Assembly: GCA_016712715.1 (NCBI GenBank)
Contig: JADJQM010000002.1
Span: 558,001 to 622,000, forward strand
Direction: 5' to 3'
Length of the DNA stretch: 64,000 bases
Source: Rhodospirillaceae bacterium
Lineage (GTDB): Bacteria > Pseudomonadota > Alphaproteobacteria > Dongiales > Dongiaceae
In this document: positions 35,792 to 45,498 of the stretch, piece by piece
How the letters are laid out: each line of letters begins with the position of its first letter
Position numbering within the stretch: position 1 is the first letter of the stretch
Made by a program: the position numbers and the translations under genes
Notes under the pieces: generated by a model
Databases searched by the model: none
What the model saw: the letters and a program-made list of their open reading frames with translations, nothing else
What the model was told of the DNA's origin: nothing

Positions 35792-37471
35792 CTAGCCCTG
35801 ATGCCGCCAGCGCTTGACGATATCGCCGAGATCCGCGGCGCTGAGCTGGTCCTGCTGCCAGGCGGTGGCGAAGGGCGCCGTGCGGCTGTGCGGCTGGTGT
35901 TCCTCGGCCAACCGGTCGAAATCGATCCGGGTCGGCAAGGGCACACCTTCGCCGACCGCGATGGCCTGGCCGTTGCGCAAGGAAGGGAGTTCGCTCATCA
36001 ACCCCAGGCTCGATTCCGGCAACGCGGCCGCCAGGAATTCCTGGTCCTTCTGGCTGGTCATGCGCAAGGCGAAGATGGTGCTGCATTGCGAGAGCACGGT
36101 CGTGTCGAGTTCCGAGGGGCGCTGGCTGATGAGGCACAGCGAGACACCATATTTGCGGCCTTCCTTGGCGATGCGCGAGAGGGCGCGCTTGGTCGGCTCG
36201 AAACCGGCCTTGGTGTCGGCCGGAGCATAGCGATGCGCTTCCTCGCAGACCAGCAGCACCGGCGCCTTCTGCTCGCTCCACAAGGCGAAGTCGAAGCTCA
36301 TGCGGCACAGCAGCGAGACGACAACGTTGAGAATTTCGGCCGGCACGCCGGAGGTATCGAGGACCGTCACCGGCTTGCCGCCCACAGGCACGCGGAACAG
36401 GCGGCCGAGGATCTTGGCCATGTTGTCGCGCGTGACCAGGCCCTGCAGCGCGCTGCTGCTGCTGCCCCCTGACAGGCCACCGGGAAACATGAAAGCGAGG
36501 CGTCGATCGGCCTGCATATGGGCAAAGCGCTCGCGGATGCGATGATAGGCGGCCATGTCGGCCGGGCGGTCGAGCTTGCCGAGAATGCCGTCGATGATCT
36601 TGGCGATGTCGGAGAGGCGATAGGGCACCGGCGTATCGATGGTGATCTGCAAGGCCGCTTCCGCATCCTGCACCATGTTGCGCTTGGCCTGGGTCACCAC
36701 CTGGTTGAGCAGCACCGCGTCAGCATCCGGCTGCGGTGAGCCTGTGCCGATCACCATCTCGCGCAGCTCTTCGAAATTGAGCAGCCAATAGGGCAGTTCG
36801 AGATCCATGGGTGTCACGATCTCGGCCTGGTCCTTGAAGGCCGCGGCGTATTCGTTGTGCGGATCGAGAATCACGATATGCGCATTGGCATGCTGGCTGA
36901 GGAGTGCGCGCAGAATGGTGACGATGGCGCATGACTTGCCGGCGCCCGTGGTGCCCAGAACGGCAAAATGCTTGCCGAGCAATTCGGCCGGCATGATCTC
37001 GGCCGGGATCGTGTGGTCCTGATGCAGCGCGCCGATCCGGGCACTGCGCTGGCTGCTGTCCACAGGCCGGGTAAACACGCGCCGTAGATCGTCGCTGCTG
37101 GCCCGCGCCATCACATCATCGAGCGCCGGAAAGGACGAGACGCCACGCTGGAACGATGCGTTGTCGCCGCCGCGATGATCGATTTCGCCGACCAGTTCCA
37201 ATTCCACGCGGCGCATTTCTCGGTCGCGCTGCAGCGGATGTTCGACGTTGAGGCCGGTCACGAAACCGAACACCGTCGATTGGTCGGTCATGATCTTGAT
37301 GAGCTCGCCGATATGGGGACCGCGCACCGGTTGGGCTGCGTCCATCTTGGCGTCCCGTTCCAGCAGGCCCACGACCTTGGCACCGGAGACGGCAATGACC
37401 CGGCCCAGGCGGTTGGCGAAGGCGGCAGCCGGCGGCGTCACGGCAGCAATGTTGAGGGGCAGGGCACTCAT
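35792..37471 (-). CDS. HerA-like ATP-binding protein (DUF87/FtsK-HerA superfamily)
   Basis: The 559-residue protein has an N-terminal HAS-barrel-like domain (about 15-130) and a RecA-like ATPase core. The core has Walker A GTTGAGKSCAIVTIL (about 176-190), ILDPHNEYAAAF, and Walker B LLVCEEAHRYAP (about 407-418), followed by LISQRPSELDTTVLSQCSTIFALR. HerA is a hexameric DNA translocase that in archaea works with NurA in DNA end processing; bacterial HerA genes also occur beside nuclease or SIR2 partners in defence systems. No nuclease or SIR2 gene flanks this one, so a housekeeping DNA-translocation role is more likely than defence. Confidence 0.87.
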   Translation of the reverse strand: MSALPLNIAAVTPPAAAFANRLGRVIAVSGAKVVGLLERDAKMDAAQPVRGPHIGELIKIMTDQSTVFGFVTGLNVEHPLQRDREMRRVELELVGEIDHRGGDNASFQRGVSSFPALDDVMARASSDDLRRVFTRPVDSSQRSARIGALHQDHTIPAEIMPAELLGKHFAVLGTTGAGKSCAIVTILRALLSQHANAHIVILDPHNEYAAAFKDQAEIVTPMDLELPYWLLNFEELREMVIGTGSPQPDADAVLLNQVVTQAKRNMVQDAEAALQITIDTPVPYRLSDIAKIIDGILGKLDRPADMAAYHRIRERFAHMQADRRLAFMFPGGLSGGSSSSALQGLVTRDNMAKILGRLFRVPVGGKPVTVLDTSGVPAEILNVVVSLLCRMSFDFALWSEQKAPVLLVCEEAHRYAPADTKAGFEPTKRALSRIAKEGRKYGVSLCLISQRPSELDTTVLSQCSTIFALRMTSQKDQEFLAAALPESSLGLMSELPSLRNGQAIAVGEGVPLPTRIDFDRLAEEHQPHSRTAPFATAWQQDQLSAADLGDIVKRWRHQG

Positions 37472-37599
37472 GAACGTCGCTCCGGCTGCAACTAAGACAG
37501 GAAATCGTGGAGCGATGATCTTACTACGGGAGTCGTTTCAATACTATTTACCGAACACACACCAAAATGTAGGAAGATCAAGTTGATCGGCTAAAGGAG

Positions 37600-38496
37600 C
37601 TACAGTTTCACCCAATCTTCGATCAGGCGGCGCGAGATTGAATCCGCGCGCGGCAGGCGGAAGCTCTCATCCTCGGGCGAGTTCAGCAATTCCATGCGGG
37701 TCATCCAGCGCGCCGATTCGATTTCGCCGTCATGAAGATCGAATTTTTCGCTCTCCGCTTCCGCCGTGAAACCCAGCATCAAGGAGGCCGGGAACGGCCA
37801 GGGCTGCGAACCGAAATAGCGGATGTCGTTGACGCGCAGGCCCACTTCCTCGAACACCTCGCGCGCCACGGCGTCTTCCAGCGTCTCGCCTGGTTCGACG
37901 AAGCCGGCCAGTACCGAATGCATGCCCTGCGCCCACATGCCCTGTCGCGCCATCAGGATCTTGTTGCCGCAGGTGACGCGCATGATGACCGCGGGATCGG
38001 TGCGCGGGAATTGCACGGTGGCACAGGCGCGGTCGGTGCATTGGCGTTGGTGGCCCGCAGCCTTGACCTCGGTCGGTGCACCGCAGACACCGCAATAGCG
38101 ATGGCGCTGGTGCCAATAGGCAAGACCCCGCGCATAAGCCAGCAAGGCGCCGTCGCGCTGCGGCAGCAACGGTCCGATGCCGCGCAGTTCCTGGAAATCG
38201 CCAAGCTCGATCGCCGCATTTTCATCGAGCACGGAAAGGTCGAGCGCAAAATGCGCGACGTCCCCTTCGACACCGAGCAGGATCACGGTTTCCGCGCGCG
38301 CGATGAGATCCGCCTGGGCGATTGGATCGAGCAGGCGCAATGACGGGCTTTCTGCCTGTTGCACCAAATGGCGCAGGCGCCAGACCGGATAAAGCCGACT
38401 GCGCGGATCTGCCAGGCGTGCTTTCAGCCAACCATGGTCTTCGCGGTGCTGCGCGCTGCGATCAAAATTACCCGTGGCGTAGAAAAAAGTGTGCAT
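37600..38496 (-). CDS. nudC: NAD(+) diphosphatase / NAD-decapping hydrolase
   Basis: The 298-residue Nudix hydrolase cleaves NAD(H) and removes NAD caps from RNA. Features are a zinc finger of four cysteines (CGVCGAP and CTDRAC, about 137-160), the Nudix box GFVEPGETLEDAVAREVFEEVGL (about 200-222) and the NudC-specific SQPWPFP just after it. The N-terminal domain is typical of the family. It stands alone on the minus strand between a HerA-like gene and a Tat-exported protein. Confidence 0.93.
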   Translation of the reverse strand: MHTFFYATGNFDRSAQHREDHGWLKARLADPRSRLYPVWRLRHLVQQAESPSLRLLDPIAQADLIARAETVILLGVEGDVAHFALDLSVLDENAAIELGDFQELRGIGPLLPQRDGALLAYARGLAYWHQRHRYCGVCGAPTEVKAAGHQRQCTDRACATVQFPRTDPAVIMRVTCGNKILMARQGMWAQGMHSVLAGFVEPGETLEDAVAREVFEEVGLRVNDIRYFGSQPWPFPASLMLGFTAEAESEKFDLHDGEIESARWMTRMELLNSPEDESFRLPRADSISRRLIEDWVKL

Positions 38497-38663
38497 GTCC
38501 CGGATTCGTTAATTTCGCGACGTGATTTTCTGGCGGCGCAATGCCTTGACGGTCACATTGTCACGACACATTTACCTTGGCGGTCACCAGAGCGGATTTG
38601 ACCTTTTCGGCGCTTCGGCCGATCATACGGCAACCAATGGACCAATAGGTTATAAAACTTGCC

Positions 38664-39407
38664 ATGAGCGTTTCGCGGCGGCAATTGCTCTTGAAGATCA
38701 CCTATTCGGCACTTGCCCTGACGGCTGGTGTCGGCATGGCCACCGCCATGTCCGGCATCGCCCGCGCCGATTCACTGGTCGCCAACACGCAATCCGCTTC
38801 CGCTGCCGCTGGCTTTCCGTTCACGCCGCCAGAGGGACGCTTCATCTACACCATCACCCGCGACGGCGATCCCATCGGCACGCAGAAACTGGATTTCCTG
38901 CATGATGGCGACAAGGGCCTCACGGTCATCACCGATGTCAGCATCGACGTTCGCATGCTGGGGCTGAGCTTCTACAAATTCACACAACATATCGAAGAGA
39001 CCTGGCAGGATGGCGTGCTGCTGTCGATGACCTCGGACACGCTTGATGATGGCGAGGAGCGCAAGGTCGATCTGCGCAGGAAGGGCGATCGGCTGCAGGG
39101 CAAGTTCAACGCCAAGAAGCGCGATGTGCCCGGCAATCTCATTCCCAGCACGCTGTGGCATCCAGATGCCATCAACCAGACCACCGTGCTGGATACCGTG
39201 CGGGCGCGGCAGCACCAGGTCACCGTCGCGGATAAGGGCGAGGTGGCACTTGTCCTGCCGGTAGGCCAGATCGAGGCGCGGCATTTCTCATTTACGGGCG
39301 AGCTCAACCGTGACGTCTGGTACGGGCCCGACGGCGTCATCCTGAAAGCCGAGATGAAGGCCAAGGATGGCTCGATCATCCGGCAGGAACTGCTCGACCG
39401 TCCCTGA
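38664..39407 (+). CDS. DUF6134 family protein, probably Tat-exported
   Basis: The 247-residue protein starts with SRRQLLLK followed by a hydrophobic stretch and ARADS, a good twin-arginine signal. The mature part contains FIYTITRDGDPIGTQKLDF, a beta-rich lipocalin-like beginning typical of DUF6134/DUF3108-like envelope proteins; no enzyme motif is visible. Its function is unknown. A promoter-like TTGACC-N17-GATCAT lies upstream. It is followed by the SRP RNA gene and dnaX on the same strand. Confidence 0.8.
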   Translation: MSVSRRQLLLKITYSALALTAGVGMATAMSGIARADSLVANTQSASAAAGFPFTPPEGRFIYTITRDGDPIGTQKLDFLHDGDKGLTVITDVSIDVRMLGLSFYKFTQHIEETWQDGVLLSMTSDTLDDGEERKVDLRRKGDRLQGKFNAKKRDVPGNLIPSTLWHPDAINQTTVLDTVRARQHQVTVADKGEVALVLPVGQIEARHFSFTGELNRDVWYGPDGVILKAEMKAKDGSIIRQELLDRP

Positions 39408-39471
39408 TACCGGCCACTCAAGTTACCAACGCGCTGAATCGTAACGATATTTGCTTGCGGCAATTGAGCTG

Positions 39472-39502
39472 TTGCGCAGGGTGGGTGGATTCTTGCTATA
39501 AG
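39472..39502 (+). promoter_or_regulatory. Putative promoter of the SRP RNA gene
   Basis: TTGCGC (39472-39477) and TATAAG (39497-39502) are 19 bases apart, and the expected start point falls at the first base of the SRP RNA. Confidence 0.5.
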
Positions 39503-39509
39503 CTCGCCC

Positions 39510-39606
39510 GGGAGGTTGGTGGCGGACGTATGTCTCGCCAACCCGGTCAGGTCCGGAAGGAAGCAGCCGTAACGAGTTTGCATGCGGGTCGCAGGCCAGC
39601 CTCCCA
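39510..39606 (+). ncRNA. ffs: Signal recognition particle RNA, bacterial small type (4.5S)
   Basis: The 97-nt region folds into one long hairpin. Its 5' strand GGGAGGTTGGTGG pairs with CCAGCCTCCC at the 3' end, and the conserved apical domain GGTCAGGTCCGGAAGGAAGCAGCCGTAACG lies at 39545-39574. This RNA binds Ffh to target inner-membrane proteins co-translationally. Location just upstream of dnaX is the usual position in alphaproteobacteria. Confidence 0.95.
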
Positions 39607-39729
39607 CCTCTCCCGTTCAGCAATGACACCTCATTTCGACGCCGTCGCGGCATTAAGATTGCTGGCGCCGGTGCGCGATTTTTTGTACCACCTTCCTAGC
39701 GCTTTTTCCTTCCGGGCAAAGACCAGTGC

Positions 39730-41602
39730 ATGAGTGAGAACGAGGGGCCAATCCAAGCAGCAGGTGGCGGTGCCGATGGGCATTACCGCGTGCTGGCCCG
39801 CAAATATCGGCCGAGCGATTTTGCGGGCCTCGTCGGGCAGGACGCCCTGGTCCGCACCCTCACCAACGCCATCGCCCAGGGACGCCTTGCCCACGCCTTC
39901 ATGCTGACCGGCGTGCGCGGTGTCGGCAAGACGACGACCGCGCGCATCCTGGCCCGCGCCTTCAACTGCGTCGGCGCCGATGGCAAGGGCGGCCCCACCG
40001 CCAGCCCCTGCGGCCAATGCGAGCATTGCATAGCCATCGCCGAGGACCGTCATGTCGACGTCATCGAGATGGATGCCGCGAGCCGCACCGGTGTCGGCGA
40101 CATGCGCGAGCTCATCGACAGCGTGCGCTACGCGCCCGGTCGAGGCGCGCTACAAGGTCTACATCATCGACGAAGTGCACATGCTCTCCAACAGCGCCTT
40201 CAACGCGCTGCTGAAGACGCTGGAGGAACCGCCCGCCCATGTAAAATTCGTCTTCGCCACCACGGAGATCCGCAAGGTGCCGGTGACGGTGCTCTCGCGT
40301 TGCCAGCGCTTTGATCTCAGGCGCATCGAGGCCGATGTGCTGGCAGCACACTTTGCGCGCATCGTCGCGGCCGAGAACGTCACGGTCGAACCCAATGCGC
40401 TGGCGCTCATCAGCCGCGCGGCCGACGGGTCGGCGCGCGATGGCCTGTCGCTGCTCGACCAGGCGATCGCCATGGCGGAAGGTGCCGTCACGGAAGCGCA
40501 GATCCGCGAGATGCTGGGTCTCTCCGACCGTACGCAATTGTTCGATCTTTACGAGGCGGTGATGGGCGGCGAGGCCGCGAAGGCGCTCGACCTCCTCGGC
40601 CTCATGTACCGCGCCGGCGCCGACCCGATCGTCGTCGTGCAGGATCTTCTGGATCTCACCCATCTGCTGACGCGTGCCAGGATTTCAGCCGAGGTGCTGG
40701 CGCAACCGACCATGCCCGAGGCCGAGCGCAAGCGCGGCGCGGAGCTTGCACAGAAGCTGTCGATGCCGATCCTGGCGCGGACCTGGCAGATGCTGCTGAA
40801 GGGTCTTGGCGAAGCGCAATCGGCGCCGCAGGCCCTGGCCGCCGTCGAGATGGCGCTCATCCGCCTGATGCATGTCGCCGATTTGCCGACGCCGGGCGAT
40901 CTCGTGAAGCGCCTTGGCACCGGCCAACCTGCCGCTGGTCCCGTGGCCGGTACGCCCGCCGGCGGCAATCCACGCAATGGCAATGGCGCCGGCACATCAG
41001 CCATCGCCAGCAGCTATGTCGGGAGCGGCAATGGCGGGGGGCCGCGCACGCAGGCGCAAGGCGCCGTGGCGCGCATGGAGCTTGTGCCGCAGGAAGCGCC
41101 ACCGGCGGTGGGTCATGCCACGGCAAAGCCGGATCCGGCGACGCTCGCCGCCCCGCAGAGCTTCGATGACATCATCACCTTGTTCCGCGCCAAGCGCGAA
41201 GCAATCCTGCTCGCGCATCTGCTGTCCGACGTGCATCTGGTCCATTTCGAGCCGGGTCGCCTGGAGTTCCGACCGTCCGACCGCGCGCCGGCCAATCTTG
41301 CCAACCGCATCGCCGCTTGCCTGCTGGAGTGGACCGGCAAGCGCTGGCTGGTCTCGCTGTCGAATGCCGCGGGTGAGGCGACGCTGAAGGAAAAGGAAGC
41401 CGCCGCCATCGCCGCGCGCGGGGCCAGTGCCGCCGATCATCCGCTGGTGCAGGCTGTGCTGCGCGCCTTCCCCGGCGCCACGATCGATGATGTGCGCGAC
41501 TTGATATATGCCGCCGCCACGCCCACCTCCGATGCCGATGCGCCGGATCTGGAAAATGGCGGCGCCGACCCGGATTTCCCGATTGGAGACGACGAGTTAT
41601 GA
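39730..41602 (+). pseudogene. dnaX: DNA polymerase III subunit gamma/tau, one frameshift
   Basis: This is the clamp-loader ATPase of the replicase. Domain I has Walker A GVRGVGKTTTARIL, a zinc module (CGQCEHC) and, after the break, IIDEVHMLSNSAFNALLKTLEEPP and the LSRCQRFDLR sensor. The long Ala/Gly-rich linker and tau-specific C-terminus follow. At 40136-40139 GCGCCCGGTC has one extra C compared with the reading RYAPVEARYKVYIIDE, so the frame shifts after about residue 136. As dnaX is essential, this is most likely a sequence error. It is not the known programmed gamma/tau shift, which occurs much later in the gene. It overlaps ybaB by four bases. Confidence 0.92.
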
Positions 41603-41922
41603 AGAATCTCGGCCAGATGATGAAGCAGGCCCAGCAGATGCAGTCGAAGATGGCTGAGATGCAGGCGGCGCTGGAACAGACCGAAGTGACCGGCCAGGCC
41701 GGCGGCGGCATGGTCAGCATCGTGATGACGGCGAAGGGCGAGCCCAAGCGCGTCAAGATCGACCCCAGCCTGGTCAACCCGGCCGAGGTGGAAGTGCTGG
41801 AGGATCTGATCAGCGCGGCTCTCCGCGACGCGCGCGGCAAGGCCGATGCCTATATTTCCGAGGAGATGGGCAAGGTCACCGGCGGCCTGCCGCTGCCGCC
41901 GGGATTCAAGCTGCCGTTCTGA
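41599..41922 (+). CDS. ybaB: YbaB/EbfC family nucleoid-associated protein
   Basis: The 107-residue protein begins with a methionine/glutamine-rich coiled segment (MKNLGQMMKQAQQMQSKMAEMQAAL) and continues with the YbaB core TGQAGGGMVSIVMTAKGEPKRVKIDPSL, ending in GGLPLPPGFKLPF. YbaB dimers bind DNA and influence nucleoid structure and recombination. The start overlaps the dnaX stop (ATGA), and recR follows 24 bases later, the conserved dnaX-ybaB-recR operon. Confidence 0.95.
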   Translation: MKNLGQMMKQAQQMQSKMAEMQAALEQTEVTGQAGGGMVSIVMTAKGEPKRVKIDPSLVNPAEVEVLEDLISAALRDARGKADAYISEEMGKVTGGLPLPPGFKLPF

Positions 41923-41946
41923 TCGCTGAGCGCAAGCGGCGCCCAG

Positions 41947-42534
41947 ATGAACGACATCGACAGGCTCATCCAGATCATGGGGCGGCTGCCGGGGCTGGGG
42001 CCCCGCTCGGCGCGGCGCGCTGTGCTGCATCTCATGAAGAAGCGCGAGCTGCTGCTGCACCCGCTGATCAATGCGCTGGGCGATGTCGCAGCCCATGTGA
42101 AGACCTGCAGCGTCTGCGGCAATCTCGACGCGTCCGACCCCTGCACCATCTGCCGCGATCCCGGCCGCGATGCCGGCATGTTGTGCGTCGTCGCCGATGT
42201 CAGCGACCTGTGGGCGCTGGAGCGGATCGCCACGTTCAAGGGGCGCTACCATGTGCTGGGCGGCGTGCTCTCGGCATTGGACGGGATCGGGCCGGAACAG
42301 CTTTCGATCGCCCCGTTGTTGCGGCGCCTGGAGGGTGGCGAGGTGAAGGAGGTCATCCTGGCCTTGGGCGCCACGGTTGACGGCCAGACCACGGCGCACT
42401 ACCTGGGCGACCGGCTGCAGCCCTTCAACCTCACCATTTCCCGCCTTGCCCATGGCGTGCCGGTGGGCGGCGAGCTCGACTATCTCGATGACGGGACCCT
42501 GATCCAGGCCATGAAAGCCCGTCAAAAGCTGTAG
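41947..42534 (+). CDS. recR: Recombination mediator protein RecR
   Basis: The 195-residue protein loads RecA at gaps together with RecO/RecF. Order of features: helix-hairpin-helix LIQIMGRLPGLGPRSARRAVLHL (about 6-28), a four-cysteine zinc finger (CSVCGN and CTICRD, about 55-75), then the Toprim domain (LCVVADVSDLWALE, with LALGATVDGQTTAHYL). It is the last gene of the dnaX-ybaB-recR set; two membrane proteins follow after 69 bases. Confidence 0.95.
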   Translation: MNDIDRLIQIMGRLPGLGPRSARRAVLHLMKKRELLLHPLINALGDVAAHVKTCSVCGNLDASDPCTICRDPGRDAGMLCVVADVSDLWALERIATFKGRYHVLGGVLSALDGIGPEQLSIAPLLRRLEGGEVKEVILALGATVDGQTTAHYLGDRLQPFNLTISRLAHGVPVGGELDYLDDGTLIQAMKARQKL

Positions 42535-42603
42535 TGGGGCCGAAAGTGGCCTGATCCTTGCATTTCCGCTATGCTGAACGGGTCGTAGCAAGGGATTTGG
42601 ACA

Positions 42604-43277
42604 TTGGCCGAGCTGGAATCACCGCTGCCACGCAAGGAAAGGCGCGCCCATCGGCGGCCTTTACCCCTGCCGGAGGCGAAATTCGTGCCGGCCGGCAACC
42701 CCAGCCTGCCGACTTTTGTCAGCCTGATGCTGATGATCACCACCTTCATGATCGTCCTCACCAGCATTTCGCTGCATGAAAACACCCGCATGCGCGCCCT
42801 GATGAGCGGGGTCCGTGACACCTTTGCGCTCACCTCCGGGGATGCCGCAGAGGGTGAGGGGCAAACCGCGGCAAAAGTCCTTGGCGCTGCCGCGAACGGG
42901 TTCCAGACGTCCGTGCCATTGGCGGAGGTGGCGGGGTCGAGCGGTGGCAACCGCGTCGTCCTGACCATGCCGCTCAGCACCGTGGTCGATACGACGACCA
43001 AGGCCGCCACGACCGAATTCGAGAAGGGCATGGCGGCGCTGGTGGCGGCGCTGGGCAAGCGGCCCGCCGATCTGGATTACGAGTTGGAGTTGCGCTTCAG
43101 CGAGAGCGCGGTCGCTGATGCCTTTGCCGGCGCTCTCGCCACAACCGCCAGCGCCGGGGGTATCGACCCGGCGCGTCTCTTCGTCAGCAGCGCCCCGGGC
43201 CAGGCGAGACGCTCAGCCTGCTGGTGCGCCTCGATCCGCGACCGGCGGCGCCAGCCGACACCACCGGAGCACCCTGA
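42604..43277 (+). CDS. MotB/OmpA-like membrane protein, component 1 (late frameshift)
   Basis: The protein has a short basic cytosolic start, one membrane helix (FVSLMLMITTFMIVLTSISL, about 39-58) and a periplasmic part that looks like a worn OmpA/MotB domain (FEKGMAALVAALGKRPADLDYELELRF, GGIDPARLFVSSAPGQ). A single missing G near 43207 shifts the frame; with it restored the end reads ETLSLLVRLDPRPAAP and stops at 43277, three bases before the next gene. Uncorrected, the frame runs on to 43350. Start is TTG 42604, following AAGGGA. Partner of the next protein; no MotA/ExbB-like gene is adjacent. Function unknown. Confidence 0.6.
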
Positions 43278-43280
43278 CTC

Positions 43281-43931
43281 ATGTCGAGCGAAGATCTCAT
43301 CCGCGCCGCAAGGCAGGAACATCCGGAAATCAAGCAGCCGGTCTGGCTGATGAGCTTTGCCGATTTTGCCGGCTGCCTGCTCGCCAGCTTCGTGCTGCTC
43401 TATTCCCTGGCGCAGACCGATCGAGCGCGGATGCAGGCGGCCTTCGGTATCGAGTCATCGGCCGAATCGGATTTGTCCGGCGACAATGGCGCAGCGGACA
43501 AGTCGATGGCGACGAAGCCGGCCGATGAAGGCCGCAACACCGACTATCTGGCGACTCTGCTGCAGACCAAGGTCGATGCGGCGCCGGCCCTGGCCGAGAT
43601 CGTCGTGACGCCGCTCACTGACAAGATCGCGCTCGACCTACCGATGGCGCGCATCAACACCGAGGCGTCGTCGGCCGATCGCGACACGGACCTGCTCTTT
43701 GCCCTGGCCGGCCTGCTCGCGGTAACGCCCAATGAAAGCGCCATCCTGGCCGAACTGCCGGCCAGCAGCGATGGCGCGCATTGGCAGAAGGGCATGATGC
43801 TTGCCAATGCGCTGGCGACGCGCTTGCGCGCGGCCGGTGGGCCGGACAGCCTCATCGCCAGCACCGGCGTCAGTCCGGACGATGCCGCGCATATCCGGCT
43901 TGTGATTTTCCGCGAAGCCGAAGATCTCTGA
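43281..43931 (+). CDS. MotB/OmpA-like membrane protein, component 2
   Basis: The 216-residue protein starts with a MotB-like segment, QPVWLMSFADFAGCLLASFVLLYSLAQTD (about 18-46), where the aspartate in SFADF sits as the proton-channel aspartate does in MotB/TolR. The rest is periplasmic and resembles a degenerate OmpA-like fold without the usual peptidoglycan-binding residues. It follows component 1 by three bases, so the two form an operon. They may form a proton-driven or sensory envelope complex with a MotA/ExbB-type partner encoded elsewhere, but this is inference. Confidence 0.6.
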   Translation: MSSEDLIRAARQEHPEIKQPVWLMSFADFAGCLLASFVLLYSLAQTDRARMQAAFGIESSAESDLSGDNGAADKSMATKPADEGRNTDYLATLLQTKVDAAPALAEIVVTPLTDKIALDLPMARINTEASSADRDTDLLFALAGLLAVTPNESAILAELPASSDGAHWQKGMMLANALATRLRAAGGPDSLIASTGVSPDDAAHIRLVIFREAEDL

Positions 43932-44064
43932 GATCTGCGCACGCAAACGTGATGGCCGCCCCTTGAGCGCCCGGCAGCGGCTGTCATAGTCTTGCCGCAT
44001 TCTGCAGCCAAATCTGTTCGCATCCAGACCACATCACCCGATCAAACGGATAGAGGATTTTCCC

Positions 44065-45486
44065 ATGCGTTCACTTCTCGTCGCCGGCACGGCCTTGGCC
44101 CTTGCCCTCACCGCCAGCGCTGCCGCCTGGGCGGAGACGGCGGTCACCACCGACAGCCAGACGGGCATCAGCGTCACCATCTACAACCAGGATCTGGCGC
44201 TCATCCGTGATTCGCGCAAGGTGCCGGTGGCGCTGGGCGAAAACGACATCGCCTTTATCGACGTGGCCGCGGGCATGCGCCCGGAGACCGCCTTGCTGAA
44301 TTCGGCAGGCGGCGCCCTCGATGTGCTGGAACAGAATTTCGACTTCGATCTGCTCACCGCCCAAAAGCTGCTGGAGAAATCGGTCGGCCAGAAGATCCGC
44401 GTGTTCCGCACCAATCCGGAAACCGGCGAAGACAGCAGCGAAGAGGCGGAAGTCCTGTCTGTCGCCGACGGTCAGGCCGTGCTGAAAATCGGTGACCGTA
44501 TCGAAACCGCGATCCCGGGCCGCTTCGTCTATGCGGGCGTTCCCGCCAATCTGCGGGCCCGCCCCACTTTGGTCGTGAAGGCGAACGCCGAGAAGGCCGG
44601 CGATGTCGCCGTCGATCTGTCCTATCTCAGCCGCGGCCTGTCCTGGTCGGCCGATTACGTGGTCGACCTCGCCGCCGACGAGAAGACCGTCAGCATCAAC
44701 GGCCTGGTGACGCTCACCAATCAGAGCGGCGTGACCTATAAGGATGCGAAACTCCAGCTCGTTACCGGCAACGTCAACCAGGTACAGCCCTATATGGAGC
44801 GTGCGATCGGCGGCGCGATGGCGATGGATGCCGTGCCGGCCGCGCCGAAGATGATGGAGGAAGCCGCCTTCGAGTATCATCTCTACACGCTTGAGCGCCC
44901 CACCACGCTGAAGGAGAACCAGACCAAGCAGGTGGCGATGCTGGCGGCATCCGGCGTTCCGGTGGAGAAGCAATACCTCATCACCAACAGCGCCAATGTC
45001 TGGGGCAATTACAGCTACAATTTCGGCGAAGGCCCGCGCCAGAACACCGTGGTGAAGCTGAAATTCAAGAATGAGGAAAAATCGAATCTCGGCATGCCGC
45101 TGCCTGCCGGCATCATCCGCGTCTACAAGAAGGACAGTGCCGGCAACGCGCTGTTCGTCGGTGAGGATCATGTCGACCACACGCCCAAGAACGAGCGCGT
45201 CGATCTTACCCTGGGTGAAGCCTTCGACATCACGGCCCGCGCCAAGCAGACCAACTATACCAAGCTCGCCGACGATCTCTATGAGAACGAGTATGAGGTC
45301 GAGATCAAGAACGCCAAGAAGGAAAAGGTGACCGTCGATCTGCGCGAAGCCTTCCCGGGCGAGTGGAAGGTGCTCGACGAATCGCAGGCCCATGAGAAGC
45401 TCGATTCCAACACGGCCCGCTGGCTGGTCGAGGTGCCGGCGGAAGGTTCGACGGTGCTGACATACAGCGTGCGGATCAAGCTCTAA
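44065..45486 (+). CDS. DUF4139 domain-containing exported protein
   Basis: The 473-residue protein has a signal peptide (LLVAGTALALALTASAAAWA) and the DUF4139 fold: an N-terminal ISVTIYNQDLALIRDSRKV block, LSYLSRGLSWSADYVVDLA in the middle and a beta-rich C-terminal half ending GEWKVLDESQAHEKLDS. Members are exported proteins of unknown function, sometimes mucoidy-related. It is transcribed alone and converges on nth with a 12-base gap. Confidence 0.85.
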   Translation: MRSLLVAGTALALALTASAAAWAETAVTTDSQTGISVTIYNQDLALIRDSRKVPVALGENDIAFIDVAAGMRPETALLNSAGGALDVLEQNFDFDLLTAQKLLEKSVGQKIRVFRTNPETGEDSSEEAEVLSVADGQAVLKIGDRIETAIPGRFVYAGVPANLRARPTLVVKANAEKAGDVAVDLSYLSRGLSWSADYVVDLAADEKTVSINGLVTLTNQSGVTYKDAKLQLVTGNVNQVQPYMERAIGGAMAMDAVPAAPKMMEEAAFEYHLYTLERPTTLKENQTKQVAMLAASGVPVEKQYLITNSANVWGNYSYNFGEGPRQNTVVKLKFKNEEKSNLGMPLPAGIIRVYKKDSAGNALFVGEDHVDHTPKNERVDLTLGEAFDITARAKQTNYTKLADDLYENEYEVEIKNAKKEKVTVDLREAFPGEWKVLDESQAHEKLDSNTARWLVEVPAEGSTVLTYSVRIKL

Positions 45487-45498
45487 CAGATCCGGCCG

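Noticed and set aside
35792..37471. HerA-like ATPase as part of an anti-phage system
   Set aside because: Known HerA defence modules have an adjacent SIR2, DUF4297 or nuclease gene; the neighbours here are a TraB/GumN protein and nudC.
40130..40145. The dnaX frame break as a programmed gamma/tau frameshift
   Set aside because: Programmed shifting lies after domain III; this break is inside the ATPase domain at about residue 136 and would destroy the protein.
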